NCBI GenBank assembly: GCA_018873245.2
Contig: JAEMBT020000001.1
Location: 19,532,220 to 19,596,219 of the forward strand
Source: Archegozetes longisetosus
Lineage: Eukaryota > Arthropoda > Arachnida > Sarcoptiformes > Trhypochthoniidae
Reading direction: 5' to 3'
Length of the DNA: 64,000 bases
The notes beneath the pieces are model-generated. The model was not told the origin of the DNA and ran no database searches. It worked only from the letters and a program-made list of their open reading frames with translations. Below, in pieces: positions 23,701 to 37,884 of the stretch (its first letter is position 1; the number at the start of each line of letters is the position of its first letter). The position numbers and the translations under genes were made by a program.

Positions 23701-26700
23701 GAATAATAAGAACTAAGTGGGAAGACTCTTTAGAACTGTTTTATTTACTTATATGACGCTCATTGCAAGATACTATCCAACCGTTCCTTAAGGAATTATA
23801 TTTCATTAAAATTAAACGATTGGATGATCAGTCACAGTATATGGGAGACAGATTTAATCCTAGAATGCCTTTAGCCTTGAGCTAAGGTTGAAGAAAAAAT
23901 GGATTTAATCAAATATGAGCACAATTTCGTTAATGTCCAAGAATCAAATCGAGGATACAGAAAGCTCGCAATCTAACGCTTATCATTCATTTCTTGATAA
24001 GTTATATATATTCTACTCAGATTTATTTCCCAAAAGTATAGTATCTCATACATATACAAATATATTTTATGAAAATGTTTTTTATCAAAATTTAAAATCA
24101 GTTCGAATACCATTTAGCAGATTTGGTATTACCACAGTAGAATATATCATAATCATTTGACCTTTCCTTCAAAAAATCATAATTTATCCCAAAAGTTTTA
24201 AAAATCTAAAATAACTTATGGATCAATTGGCTAAAAGAATAAGTATCAGGTATCGATAAAATATTTTGAAATCTAGGGTTACGAGTCTGAAGTTTATATA
24301 ATGTTGCAATTTTGTTGACCAATACTTTCTAATATTATAGATTACGACAGTTTCTTTCTAAAAACTTTTACAGTTTTACAGTTGAAACTGAAATGAAATT
24401 TTGTTCCGAACAAAAGATTAGATAAATATTTTTCGAAACGATAGAATTTGCTGACACTAGCTATTGATACAGCATTAAGCTTGAAAAATAACTTATGAAT
24501 AAAGTATAGAAAAGCTGTCTTCTACTAAAACTTAATAAATGAACTTATTTGCTGTGAATCCCTTTCGAACTCTATGGCATAAAATAGTTGAATATCATTG
24601 AGCATATACAACAAGAGAATTCTCGGAATTGGCATAATAGATAGGCATAGTATTTGACTGTTATTTTATTAACAAGTTTTAATGGAGTTGTGATGTTATA
24701 CTGAAACGCTTTCAATGAAATTACATAATACTAGTTATTATATTTTTCCGAATTACTGCTATAATGTGCCAAATATTTCTCAGTAATTATATATTAATCG
24801 ATTTAGTTAAAATTCTATCGATTCTGTTCAAAACAAACGCCCAAATATTAATGAATTAAGCCTAAGAGTGACATTCTAGTAAACACCCATAAAAAGGAAA
24901 ATCTTATTCATTATTTATGGCTTAAAAATATACTAATAATACATAAGTTATATGAGAAGAAAAAATAATTTGTCAGATTAGGAGACCTAAAGGAAAAAAT
25001 GGAATATTTTATCATCAAATTTTTTCATAACTGTATTATCTTTAGCTGTGTTGGGGACTAAACACGTAAAAAATCAATCCCTTATACCAAACTAATATAA
25101 GTCATGTCATGGAGTATAAAGTTTGCATAATTGGCAAAAACTATCCGTTTTTATTAGTAGTCATTAATTCAGCTAATAATATGAAAAATTGTGATGTGTT
25201 TGCGTGTTTTATGAGTTTATTATTAGCTGTTAGTCGTAACATATTTTCATTTTCTTATATCTTGAGTAAACTTGAAAAGTTTTCTGCATAAGCCATAGGA
25301 TAGAAAGGCTCTGATGAAAGGCTCTGATGATTTATTAGATCAAAATTATTACTTAACATCTCAGTATTATTAATGAGTTATGAGAAGTTTCAGTATTTTA
25401 TGATTTTTTATCAGATGCAAAATCTCAGTTTTTCAGAATAGTGCAGTTAATTAATCTAAAGCTTAATCCATTTTCTTGACTAAACGAAAACTTTTGCCCA
25501 AAACCGAAACTTCTTTCAGACTGATATAAGCTTTAAAATATATCAATTTTAAAAGTATATAAACTTTAAATCATGCTCGAAGTACTCTTCTATCAAAACT
25601 AGATTGCTCACAAAACTTACTGTTATTGGAAGAATCGATCCAATAGTAAAGATGACTTCGAACATAGATTTAATTTCCTTTAAACACCAAAGAGAAGAGA
25701 AGCATCAATTCGGAAAATTCATTTTACATTTCAAGCTCCTCTAATCAATTGGATTGCACTGTAGAGAATCATGAAATATTCAAGTGTCAATTTTGAAGCC
25801 CTGATCGGAATTTTGCAGGATTTTGAAGAATCACTTGTTTTTATAGTTTTCTATTATTTGAAAAGCCGTATAATTTTGATTTATGAAACTGGGCCAAGTA
25901 GACATAAAAATGCAATCAACACAGAATCAAGCAATTTTTTCATCCTTTACTCGATTTACTGAATTTATCATAAATAAACTCAAGTCATTTATAGGATAAA
26001 GCAGTAGAGATATCTGTAATTATTAACCATTTTTTTAAAAATCAAGTTTTAATGTCTGAATAATCAAATTTCTAACAGCTAGCTTTTAAGTGAAAATATT
26101 CTTGGAAAGTTGCACAACCAATTTGAATTTTAGAAATATTTTAAGCATAAAAGTGAAAAGCTTTGAGCTTCACTTTCATAATTCAAGCAAACATAATCAG
26201 GTCTGAAATTTTAATAAAACTTTACGAATTTATTCAGCAGAAAAAATAGTAGAATCGAATTTAGTTGAGAAAATGTAATTTCAAATTGTGACCTGAAATC
26301 AGCATATTTTTGCATTAGATTTTTTGTTGCCATTTAGATTTTGTTGGGCTGTGAACGCAACCCTATCAAAGTCTAGTTTAAGCTGAAAAGTTGATTTTAA
26401 CAATAGTTGCTCACGTTTCAAGTTTCAAGTCTCTCACAAAAGTTTGACATATCTGAGTTGGTATCTTAAACGAAATACAAAATAGGATTCTGGTTGAATT
26501 TCTCTTATTTTGATAAAATGTTATTTATCAGTCTGTTACAGCTCACCCTTTGCGTGATTCCTATTGATGGAATTACAATGTAATCAATAATCTCTGATGA
26601 AGTACTCTATTTTACGGTTTTTTTAACCAAAAAACATGTTCTCAATATAGATCTTAGAGACTGTTTTAAGCTCTATTAAATATTCATAAAAGAAAATAAT

Positions 26701-26860
26701 ATCATATAAGTTTGTCTCGATGTAAATGAAGAACTTTGGATCGATTTGCTTCAATACTCTTCCGCGTTATCTCATAAAACTAAAATTCAAATATATACTA
26801 TTGATTGGTTTATTTGAATTAATGATCAAAAGTTGATATTGTTAAGTGCGACAATCATGT
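20745..26860. other. Gene-poor intergenic sequence
   Basis: AT-rich, with only short frames lacking domains (for example 21048-21314, 23915-24160, 25771-25962). No transposon ends, RNA genes or splice-linked exons were recognised. Confidence 0.45.
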
Positions 26861-26904
26861 AAGTACTGGTGGCCGTAGTTATAAGAAATTAATTTGATCA
26901 GTGT

Positions 26905-26965
26905 AAGTGTGTCTGCGATGTGGGCCGTTGATTAGCCCTTTTCGGCCAACAACCTTCTAAAGGAT
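26905..26965. other. Small GC-rich island with alternative hairpins
   Basis: In otherwise AT-rich DNA this short stretch has high GC. GGGC at 26922-26925 can pair with GCCC at 26935-26938, or GGCCG at 26923-26927 with CGGCC at 26943-26947. The two pairings exclude each other. I do not recognise the sequence; a repeat fragment is possible. Confidence 0.35.
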
Positions 26966-28958
26966 TCAATTGTTGACTTTGAAGCAACAGTTTATCATCA
27001 GACGTGATTCGATATTCTTAAATCACAATCAAATCTAGTGATATGATAGTATTTATAAGTACTATTCACTAACAAACCAAATATATTCGCACTCAACACT
27101 GTAGTCTTGATGGGCGAATACTTTTTGATCTTTTATACTTAATTTATTGAAAAACATTGAAATGAGCCGTTTTTTCAAGTTTAACAACTAAAAGATTTAA
27201 CAATATTTACTCTGATCATATTAATTAGAAAAGTTCTGAATGAAAATAAAATAATAGATTTTCAAAGAACGATATAGAATTTTTTTCCTATTAAACACTA
27301 TAATTTGACGCATTTTTACTACCTCTTTCATCTATTTTAATTAGTTTGTCATAATATAAATATTTGCCGCCATCGCCTTCTTTAGAATAATTTTTGAAAT
27401 TGACTGTCGAGGAATTTGGAGCTTTTGTTGCAACTCGCTGTTGATCATAGCCATTAGCTTAACTAGTTTTCTAGCTTCAAATATGTTTATAGTTGGGTAA
27501 CTTGTCTTTGGTACAACAAAATAATGAGTAGAATTAGATTACTTAATAACAAACTTATGATTAATTATATTTTGTTGTAATCCAGAAACATTTTCAAAAT
27601 GTGTGTATCATTCAATAAATCGGTTTCTCTATTATCTCTGACAAACGCCGATCAAATAAAATACAAGTCATATCGGTATCAACAAAAAGATATATAAAAC
27701 AGTACCAATAATGATGGCAATAAGCTATGAGTATTGAAGCGGTAAATCTCTTCTTTGTATCTCTTCTGGGAGAGGGTTACAAAACTTCTTCTGTCATTCG
27801 AAGCATTGCGGCAAAAATACCAAAAACTAATGCAATCAGTGAAACAATAGTAATATATGAATACTTGAGAACTCAAATCAATCAAATACCTCTCAACTTA
27901 GGTAGCATTGCTTAATAATGAAATGATAGGTCACTGTTGACACGGGATATCGATATCGAGATCGCAATTTCAAGCAAATAGTGCCGAAACTGTTGCAGTT
28001 ATAGAAAAAGAAAAATTTTGATCAAGTTTCTTACAGATCGATTGTTGTTCGCAACAGATCTGCAAAAGTGCAATATAGCGCTTAGTCCACAAACAACAAA
28101 CAATAACATCTCATAATACCTAATGACTGGCTCTGGTTTTATGTCAGAGCCATTTCTACCAAATAGATTACAGCATATATTTGTCAGGAGGTACTCATTC
28201 CAAGCTTAAGACATTAATCAAATTTGTTATTATCGAAGTATATGACTCTTTAGTTATTAAATTAATTATAGTTAATCCATAAACGAATAGATTGCTATCA
28301 GAACAACTGTGACTTGTTTGGGAATAACTTATAAATGGGTTCCGCATTCTGTATAATTAATAGCAATAGTTTTCCGCCTTTTATCTTACATTTCATGCTT
28401 CTCTGTCAACGTTTACAGTCACACTTTAATTATTGTCACTTTACTGTTATTATTGTCATCAATTAATTGAAATTTGATTGTGGTTCGGGCCACAAAAACT
28501 ATTTTCTACAAATCACATAACAGTGTTTTATCAAATATAAGTGTTCTTCTGTCAAACCGATATAGTTTTCGTATATAATTGTTATGCTATCATAACTTTT
28601 CTTAGTTGAAGGTTTCTGTTTAGAATCAAGTTTATAAAAATGCCACAATTTCGTCGAAGACAAGTCATTTGATCAATAATACGAAATAGTCCATCAATAG
28701 ACATGAATCTATTATTGTCTAATTTTTAAATTTGAATCCATTTACAGAATAAAGCTGATAAAAGATTAACTTTCGAAACTGACTATTGCTTTAACTCAAC
28801 AATAAGCAAACGTTTAACCATTCAATTGTTATTGTTGCCAACACTGCATATCTTTTCATTGATTGATCTAAACTCTTACTTTGAGAAGTTGTTATCACAA
28901 AATTTGATAATTATTCAAAATTTGGATTAATTTGTTGCATGCGAGATAAAGTGAGTGT

Positions 28959-29047
28959 TAAACAAATTTGCTACTAATAAATAATAACTCTAAAATGGCT
29001 GCTAAACAAATTTGCTACTAATAAAATAATAACTCTAAAATGGCTGC
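28959..29047. repeat. Tandem duplication, 44 and 45 bp
   Basis: Two adjacent copies (28959-29002 and 29003-29047) are identical except for one extra A in the second copy. Both begin TAAACAAATTTGCTACTAAT. This is a recent local duplication in intergenic DNA. Confidence 0.85.
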
Positions 29048-29924
29048 CAAATTTAGACTCTAACGATTAAAGCATCTGTCATTCTTAGTTGATTATTAAT
29101 CTGGAAGCTGTCAACGTACTACTGAATCAAGTTTGACAATTGTGCCACTAATGCACGAATAACTACTAAATTGAAAACTTATCCGTTGAAACGTTGAAAA
29201 AAGTATCTAAATTAAAAATGACTCCATTCGCTCACTTATATTCTAATAGCAAAAACATTATATATGAGTGACTTAAGATTTTTGAAGCAAATCTTTTCAA
29301 TTAACATGAAAATAGTAAGAAAGTTTAGAGTGAGAAACGGTGATGAGCTAAGAGTTAGCAGTTATTTAGAAAATGTGGTGTAATGCTGATCGTTTTGTAA
29401 AAGAAACAATTTTTGTCTGTCTTTTTACGACACTTAATATGAGAAGAAAACGCTTCTAAGAGTATAAAACAATTTTGATTTAATATATTCTTTCACTTTT
29501 GATATGGAAATAAAAAAACTTCACATATAGTTAACGAAAATATCATACTATCTTAGAAAGAACTGTGATTTGATTCCTTTAGAAAGAAAATGTGCCGCAT
29601 TTTGTTATATTAAAATAAAAATCTAAATTTAAATTTTTATAAATCGTCAATCTCTAACGTTTCAATGGAGTCATTGCCAAACGTTTCACAGTTTTTATTC
29701 AGTCAAAATTATATCTTGCAAAATCTAGTTTTTATGTTTGTAGTGTCTCTTCTAGAGATTTGCCTCAAATATCTAACTCGTAATTAGAAGAGACAGATAT
29801 AGAAATTATATTTTTAAATTGTGGATCTAACGGAATACTGAAAGTTTTCTTTGATCAACTTGGAGACAAAAAATCATGATAGAGTAAATAAACTTGAGAT
29901 TATCACATCTAAAGTTACTACAAT

Positions 29925-29948
29925 CATTACAATGGTTTCATTGTAATG
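29925..29948. repeat. Perfect 10-bp hairpin
   Basis: CATTACAATG at 29925-29934 and its exact reverse complement at 29939-29948 flank a GTTT loop. There is no T-tract or gene context giving it a role. Confidence 0.6.
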
Positions 29949-32900
29949 AGGTTTATATTTTTAAATTTTACTCTATTTTTCACTATTGTATATAATTATA
30001 AATCATAATAAAAATGATCTAATAGCAAAATCTATTAGAATAGGCCCTTGTAGAAATCATTTTAATTGGATCAGTCATACATTCATCTGAGGTAGTTATC
30101 AGGTATTGATTGGACTATTACAGAACGATTATTATTAACACTTAATCAATACTATTCAGAAGTTGAGGAGTATTCAAGAGTTTAAGAGTGCAATTTTTGC
30201 AGTTTGATATTGAGTGATCAAACTATTAGATACTTGATGGCTCCTTAAAACGTGTGTCATAACACATTTGCATTTGTTTGTTTTGAGTGGGTGTCATACT
30301 AGCCAATATACCTAATTTAGAAAATTAGTTTGTACATCAAATAGAAACATTTTTAATTTATTAAAATCTGTAGTTTTCATTAACTGACGGCATAGGCTTT
30401 CATATCAGTACTAATGATTGTATGAAAAGTTTAGAAACTCAACTTTTACAGCTCATGTTCAGAAACGAGACGAAGATTTCAGTGTAAATAGAATTGAAAG
30501 TAAGAGTTTTTTATACTATGCACGAAGGCTTTGAGGATACCTAAATCCAAAAATAAATTTCAAATAATGAAGCTGACATGAACTGCCACATTTGAAAATG
30601 AAGCACACATTTGAGAGATTTGGTCGATCTAACAAATACTCAATTCAATTATTCATTGTTAATGAACGTCATTTGTAAGAAAACTAACTTTTCTTAATGC
30701 CTATTGTTCTGCTCAAGTCAATAAAACGCTAATTTAAACAAATTGAATTAGAGATCGGTAGATATTAGTCTTAAAACATTTCTAATTTTTATTTAAAAAA
30801 TTGAATACTTTTGATGATAAACGAATACTTTGAATCGTGAAATATTAAATTGGACTAGAATTTGGCTCAAGTACGGAATCTGCCATTCCATGATTACAAA
30901 TTTCGCTCAATTTCGCTCTTGCTTATCTTTGGCTCAAAAATAGTGATTTGAATCCTAACCAAATCTGTTATCTAAGATTTGCAATTACTTACTAAGCTCA
31001 CAACGTTTTTTAAGTGATCAAACCCTGATGTTAATTTGAAAAAGATTGCTTTAAATACTACGTTAAAACTGTCTTCTAAGTTTGATTAAAGTGAAAATAC
31101 ACTAACTTTTGCTTTATCTCATCTTATTTTAATGTTATTAATGTTATTTTAAGTGCCACATAATATGTCAACATTTTTAGTCTTAAGTTTAATGAGTCTT
31201 AATGACAAAAATTGCTTAAATCAATGAAATTGACAAATATTGAGTTGAAAACAAAATCTATTGATTGTGATTCTCTTTTAGAAGCAAAGTTTTCAACTGA
31301 CTTATACTTTGAACAATACTAACAATCATACGAACAAGATAAAGAATAGCCTAAATCCATTCAGATTAAGATAGTATTGAGACTATCGAACTATTCGAGC
31401 ATTAATTCATATCTTATGGTTGACCTGAAGTTGAGAATGTGAAAGATAGCGAAAAAATGGAAACATAGCTGAATAATCATACTTTTGATGTATAGTTAGA
31501 GTATGTTTTAGTAATGTTGTTGTATAAAATGTTAAACACAAACAAGTATCAGTCATTTATACTTTACAAAAAAACACGTGTCACAAAAATCTTTATTCGA
31601 CGTTATTTCCTTTTACCGAGTTTTTAAGCTAATAAATAATTCTTAGGTGTCAAAAGATGTCATTTTTTCTCAACGTCACGACAATACAATAAAACTTTTG
31701 TATCTTGAACGTTAAGTTAAGCCCATTTTAAAAATACATAAACTCAAAAGAAATCGTGGCCTGTTTTATATCATATAAAAAGGGCCTAACTAAATGTTCA
31801 AGATAGAGAGGTTTAACTGCAAAATGTTCTATTTTGGTAAAGCATGTGTGTAAAGGTTGAAAAAACCTAGTTGTGAAGCCAATTTATTTCACACCCCATA
31901 CCTAATCAAATCAATATTGGTCTGAGTTGAAAGTTTATTCAATCTCTAACGAACTAGTATTAGAGATGTACTTTTGATAAAAATTCGTAAGTGAGTAAAT
32001 ATTATTTAATAACAATAACAACTTTGCATTAAGTGCTAAATTTGAGTTCAAATAAATAAATCATTACTTCCTTTGACATGAGAAACACATTAATTCTATT
32101 AGGGCCTATTTAATCAAAACAATTTTCGGAAAGACTCCCAAACAAACAAACCTATTAATAGACTTCATATGAATATTACATCTCTAAAATCTAGTGTTTT
32201 GGTAAATATACTCAACTTATTGTTAGCAATAAATCATAGATTTCACTTCTAATGGATTCCATTTTTCAAATTTGCAAATAATTTAACGAAAAAAAAATCG
32301 CTTAAAAGTAATAAAATAAGTGTACATAGAATTTGCACGAGATATTCTACGCAAAATTTTCTTGTTACAAATTTCATTCAAGTTCAAGTTTGAGTATCCA
32401 CTTCACATTTATTAATGAAGTAAAAGGACAGTCTTATAGCTGACTTTCATGTGAGCTAATTATCCAACGGATGGTTGAAAGAGCAAAAAAACTCGAGGAA
32501 CTGATAACAAAAATGATGAATGACAAGTATTCAATGAATGAATTGATTTTGGCAAACAAAACAAAGATACGAAACACTTATAAAACGGAATGCAACTTCT
32601 AATTAAATTGATGAAGAAAGCTTTAAACATCCCAAATGAATCAAATATAGACATCGACTGAAGCATCTACTCTACTTCTGAAGCGTGAAATCATGCAATA
32701 AAACTAAAGCTTTTTATCTTCTTTCAGTTATAATTGTCATCAATTTAGTAATATATGGCCCAAATCCTCTGATAGTTACAAAAGTAATCCTCAAAATGAT
32801 ACAATAAAATATAAAAAGTTTAAACTAATTTTCTTACTTTGAATAATGGATTACCAGAAATAAAGAAGTATTACAGACATTAATAACAATACTTTTTCAT

Positions 32901-34876
32901 TGAATAAAATCGAAACACATTTAAAGACAGTTTATCACTTAAGTCCTTTTTAGTATATTATATTATTCAAGAGTTTATAAGTTTAAATGACTCGAAAAAC
33001 TCGAAAATAAAGAGTGATAGCAAGTAGCTGTTAGTGCTTTTTGACAAACTCTACCTCAGTGTTGAAAAGAATTTGAGTATTCTGTAAGCATAAGCTATAA
33101 TAACACTTTACTGTCTACCGTATTACTAATGTGTAGAGTAAATTGCACGCAAACGCCGTTTTCGAAAAGCCAAATCATTTTCTTTCCATTTCAGATTCTT
33201 TACTATGTCGGATAAGATTCTGATGTTATTAAAAATTGAGAAGCCTACTGATAGCCTAAATACGAACTCACGGCTCAAGTTGGATAACTTTGATTCCTTA
33301 AGTAACTTAACGAAGAATTTACCCAATAAATCATACTAAGTCTTCAAAAATTATGAAATATAATACTCAAGTCTATTGTTTAGTTAACTTTTGAGAATTA
33401 AATAAAACTCCTGAATAACTTTTAGAATGAGTTTACCTATCAATTGGAGATAAGATATTTGAGAATCTTCATAAATAGATATTAATTGAACAATTAATCA
33501 TTACTGAAACCAACGCTTAAGTGATTATCATCAAAATAAATCAAACTTTAGGTTCAGCTCTAATCCAAATTTTGAAGCTGTGTTATAGTTAACATGTTCA
33601 TGGGCCGCGAATATGTAAAACGCTTGAGTTTACTGAACCTAATGTCAAGGGTAGGCTATTTCCATATCCGAATGAATTATCATTTCATTGAGTCTAAATC
33701 TAAAGCAGAGAAATTGATGGCATAATTGAACCTGATTTACGTAGATTATCTTTTAAAGAGAGCAATACATCTAATATATTACTCAAACTTAAATTTGTTG
33801 GCGTTCTTTCTCTAAATTCTAAAGGAAAGTCTAAGTAATAGATTATTTTGATTACTTAGATTTCATGCATTTCGAAACTAGCTTTTAGAATTTGATAACT
33901 AGATAAAATTTGTTTTTAGCTCATATTATAGAGTATGAACAATAAAAAGGAGTCAAAAGTAGAGCTATAGGAATAGACTTTCCTTATATAGAGATACAGC
34001 TTGACTCCCGTTGTAGATACGTTTTCGTATATATTTTTAGTCAAAATATATTTAGATTTATTTTCGACACGATGATTTCGTGATTTGAAAGTCTTCTGAT
34101 ATTGATAATTGAATAAATTTATCTAAATTAAATTTATTTTTGAATTAATTGATACGTATAACTAGAGTGACTTTTTCAAATTAGAGACCCATATATTTTT
34201 ACTGTGAAAGCAAAGCTCATTCTGTAGCTCTAGTCAAAAGTTGGCATAATTTTTCTTTTCTTTTTTGCTTAAGTCATTTGACAAAAGCTGTGATTTATTG
34301 AGTACATGAATCAAAGTATGATTTACAGCCTCTAATCAATAATTGATAAGTAAAGTGAATGAAGAAATGGTGCTTAAAATGACTCGAAAGACCAACTATT
34401 TTGAGTTTGTACTTGAAAGGAAAATATTGGAAAATGAATGTCTTATATGAGCATTATTTCTGATAATACTCATGATAAGGTATGAAAAGATGAAAGTTTT
34501 AATTGAGAAACTTATAATTGGTGAATGGAGTTATAGAATTTGTTGAAGGACGCAAAGCTTGACTCTCATTTTCTAATTTATATCTTGTATTATAATTATC
34601 TGAGACATTATTATCACTGCAATTGACTGCTATGTTCAGAGACTTTACGCACAAATAAGCAATTGTTGAAACACGACTGCGTTGCCATCACTGATAAAAT
34701 TATGCTTAAAATAACTTAATTAAGTAATTATCAATTTACAGCTCACATTCTCATCATCTATACAGTCAAGTCAACCATTTAAAGGTTAACTCAATGATTG
34801 TCAGCTTTCGATTTGAGTGAGTTTTAGTATTTTTCAGCTAATTTCTAGCCAAAATGCAAGTTTTGTTTTTCTGTCC

Positions 34877-34900
34877 TTCTTCTTCTTCTTCTTCCTCTTT
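34877..34900. repeat. CTT microsatellite
   Basis: Short (TTC)n run ending in TTCCTCTTTT, in intergenic DNA. Confidence 0.65.
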
Positions 34901-36543
34901 TATGACAACTGCAATTGCAATCCTACTCTTCCTACAAACATTTCTGTGCTGTACAAACACCAATAGGAATATAGAGAAACACAAATAACAGCATGAGCTT
35001 TAAGACAGAATAGAGTGAAACGAGTTCAATTTTGTTTCATTGTTATTAATAGCATTGTTGTTTAAAAAAGTTAATCAGTTATTAATTTTACAATATTAGG
35101 AAGCACCGGAAATTTGTCAGATTGTTACATTTGGTTGAAATTACTATAGTAAACAAAAAAGTGTGGAAACCCTATAAGCCGCGTTGTACTGTTTGTTCAG
35201 ATTGTTGTTCATTTATAGAAAGCTCGTGTCTTTTGCATCACTCTATGTGCAGTTGCATTGAGTAATTGCTTGTCTTTAATTAATGAAGGCATTCAATCAT
35301 TCGTATGGACTCTATATAGACTTACAGAAGATATCAGAATATATGTCAATGTATTGATTTTGTGCGAATGAAAGCTTGTCTGTCTAGTCGCAATATTTAG
35401 ATTTGCAGTTATCTTAGCTTTCATTCAATTCTCAAATCAATAAATGAATGAACAATGTATGAAATCAACTTCACAATGTCTTTCTTTAGCTCTGTATTCT
35501 ATGAAACATTCTCTTCAAATTCAAATTATCAATTGATTCACAGAATGTTTTAATAAACAGATAAATTATTTTAAAATTTAAAAATCTAACTGACAAACTG
35601 ATAGTCACTTGAATTTAATACTAACGACCCAAAGGATATTTCTGAAAAAAGTTGAATTAATTTTGAGTTTGTTGTGCTGTATCTGATGTGAAATGTGATG
35701 TTGAGATAAGTTGAGAGAATTTAAGAAATTGTGAAATGAAAGTTAAAATCAATATTCTGTGTGAAGAAGAGATTGTGCAGTAATACTAATGAGAAACTTA
35801 AACATAAATAACACGCTAACGAATAATTTAAGTTTGTTATCATAAATCAAAGCTGTTGAGAAACGCTAAATTTCAATTATGGATAATTAGATTTAGATTA
35901 TTGTCTTCATTAATGATTTGATTTTTTATTTAGATTTTATTAAATGAGAAAAGATTTTCTATCTTGAGATTTACTCATCTAATTTATAAATATTTGCTTC
36001 TATGCATCAAATGTTTTCCCTTAGAACATACTAATTGAACTAGATTCTCATTAATCGATCATAGTTTTCTTCAGCACTACAAATACTAAATTAATTGCAA
36101 AAACACCTAATATAAGAAACCTTTAAACATAAAACAAAAGGGAAGCTCTGGTTAGTTCATTGGCAATAAGTTAAGTGAAATGTTTTACGAAATGTTCTAT
36201 GCAATTTTAGTAGTCATACGAACGATGGTGCCATTGAGCTCATTGAGGCACATTCGTATACATAACTGATTAGTTCATATCATATCACTTTTCCTTTAAT
36301 ACTATTATCTCAAGTTCTAAACTCTATGAGTTAGGGTTTACACGTGTTCTCTAAGTTTCTGGACTGTCTCATCAAACAAATGTAGTGCAAGCAGAGGAGG
36401 ATAACTGAAGGTACTGTATTATGTAATCGAAAAGGTATCATGTTGTAAATCTTATTTGTAGTGAGTGAACAACCAAATATTTCATCATAACTTAGTTTTC
36501 TTTTAATTTAATACCTAAATCAATTCAAATACTCTATCATATT

Positions 36544-36741
36544 ATGGTATCTGATTGTAGTAACTGGTCATCTCAAGTTGAGCCACCATCATCTAGATTG
36601 TTTTTAAGAATTTTACTAAATAAGAATAATGTCAATTCTTCTTCAGATCGTGATATTTCGTCAAAACATGCGACTATTGTCAATGCTATGAGAGTTGCTG
36701 ACTCCAAGCCTGGCTACCTAATGATAACAAATGGCATCTAA
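36544..36741 (+). CDS. Short orphan open frame (doubtful)
   Basis: A 65-codon ATG frame about 1.1 kb upstream of the transporter gene. Unlike most short frames here its composition is balanced (S, D, E, R, K, P and A as well as hydrophobics). It has no signal peptide, membrane segment or motif I recognise. It could be a small gene, an exon of an unrecognised gene, or chance. A splice-acceptor-like TTGTAG falls early in the frame, near 36555. I assign no function. Confidence 0.15.
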   Translation: MVSDCSNWSSQVEPPSSRLFLRILLNKNNVNSSSDRDISSKHATIVNAMRVADSKPGYLMITNGI

Positions 36742-37884
36742 AAAATGAATAATATGAAAACATTTATTAGATAATTAATTTTAAATGAACATTTTACATA
36801 TTGAAAAATGATGTTCTTGTAAGTAAAATGTAATATGGCTAAGAATAAACGTGGGATTTAAAAAGCATGTGACAGATTAAAGTTATATCATAAAATTGTG
36901 CGACTATAGTTACTGTTTACACACTCTTAGTGCTGTAATACCATCATTTATATTATACTAAATTCAAGAGGTGTTTCATACCATTCATAAGTCATTAAGA
37001 GGTGTTTCATAACTTATTCGTCTGTTTTGTGAATCTAAACTGACAAAATTCATTTATTTATTTACTTATGTCATAAGATTTCTTATGAATGTTTAGCGAA
37101 CTGTACATCAACACTGAAAGCCTTTTTAAGAAAAGCAAAATTATGTCAACTACAACTCAAAGTGTTTGTCAGATATATGGCTAAAAGAAGTTTATTCTCA
37201 AATTTATATACTTGAGAGTGAATCGTATATACATTGTGTGTAAAAGGATGTAATGTTTATGCAACAAATACTATGAGCAACTTTTTTACATTTTTTTTCA
37301 TGACCTTTCTTCCAGTTCAGTGTTCAAATGTTCAACTTTTCTCTTAGCCACTACTCGACTATTTAGTAATGAAATTTTCAATGTATTAGCAGTGATTCAG
37401 TTAAATATATGCGTGTGTTCGCATAATTAAGTTAACTTTTGGACTTATCTCATCTCGATTTTAGTTTCAGTATGTATTTTGCATTTCAAATTATACATTC
37501 AATTCCAAATAAAGATAACAAAACCATTCTTTTCTCGTAACTTACGAGAACAAATACTTATGTCAGTTATTATCAAATAATTTGCCAAAAATTGGTCTCA
37601 AAATTATTTTATGTGTAGGTGAAATGATTTTTGAATTAGACTCAAGTCGAAGAGTGTTTTCAATAGTCCTTGACTAGTAACTGAAAATTGAGTTTTAGTG
37701 GAATATCAATATCTCTGTTGCTAGCAAGTTAATGGCATTTCCTCAAGACTAGCTCTTATGCTAAAAATATGCCAACACATCTTTCAGATACTTGTAATAG
37801 TGTTTCAGACGTTCAACTGTCTTATGCACACGAATTAAAACTTTCACCCAAATAAAAGTGTCAACTATTTAACATTGAAAAGCC
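36742..37884. other. Upstream region of the SLC16-like gene
   Basis: AT-rich intergenic DNA. I could not assign a TATA box or initiator for the transporter with confidence. No further gene is visible. Confidence 0.4.

Larger units (their letters stand above)
26966..36543. other. Gene-poor intergenic sequence
   Basis: AT-rich non-coding sequence. Notable items are the 44/45-bp tandem duplication near 28959, the perfect hairpin near 29925 and a CTT microsatellite near 34877-34900. Short frames (27679-27915, 32460-32666, 33126-33326) look incidental. Confidence 0.45.

Noticed and set aside
27679..27915. Overlapping frames on both strands
   Set aside because: Neither carries a domain or credible splice sites; overlapping frames on both strands are common in such DNA.
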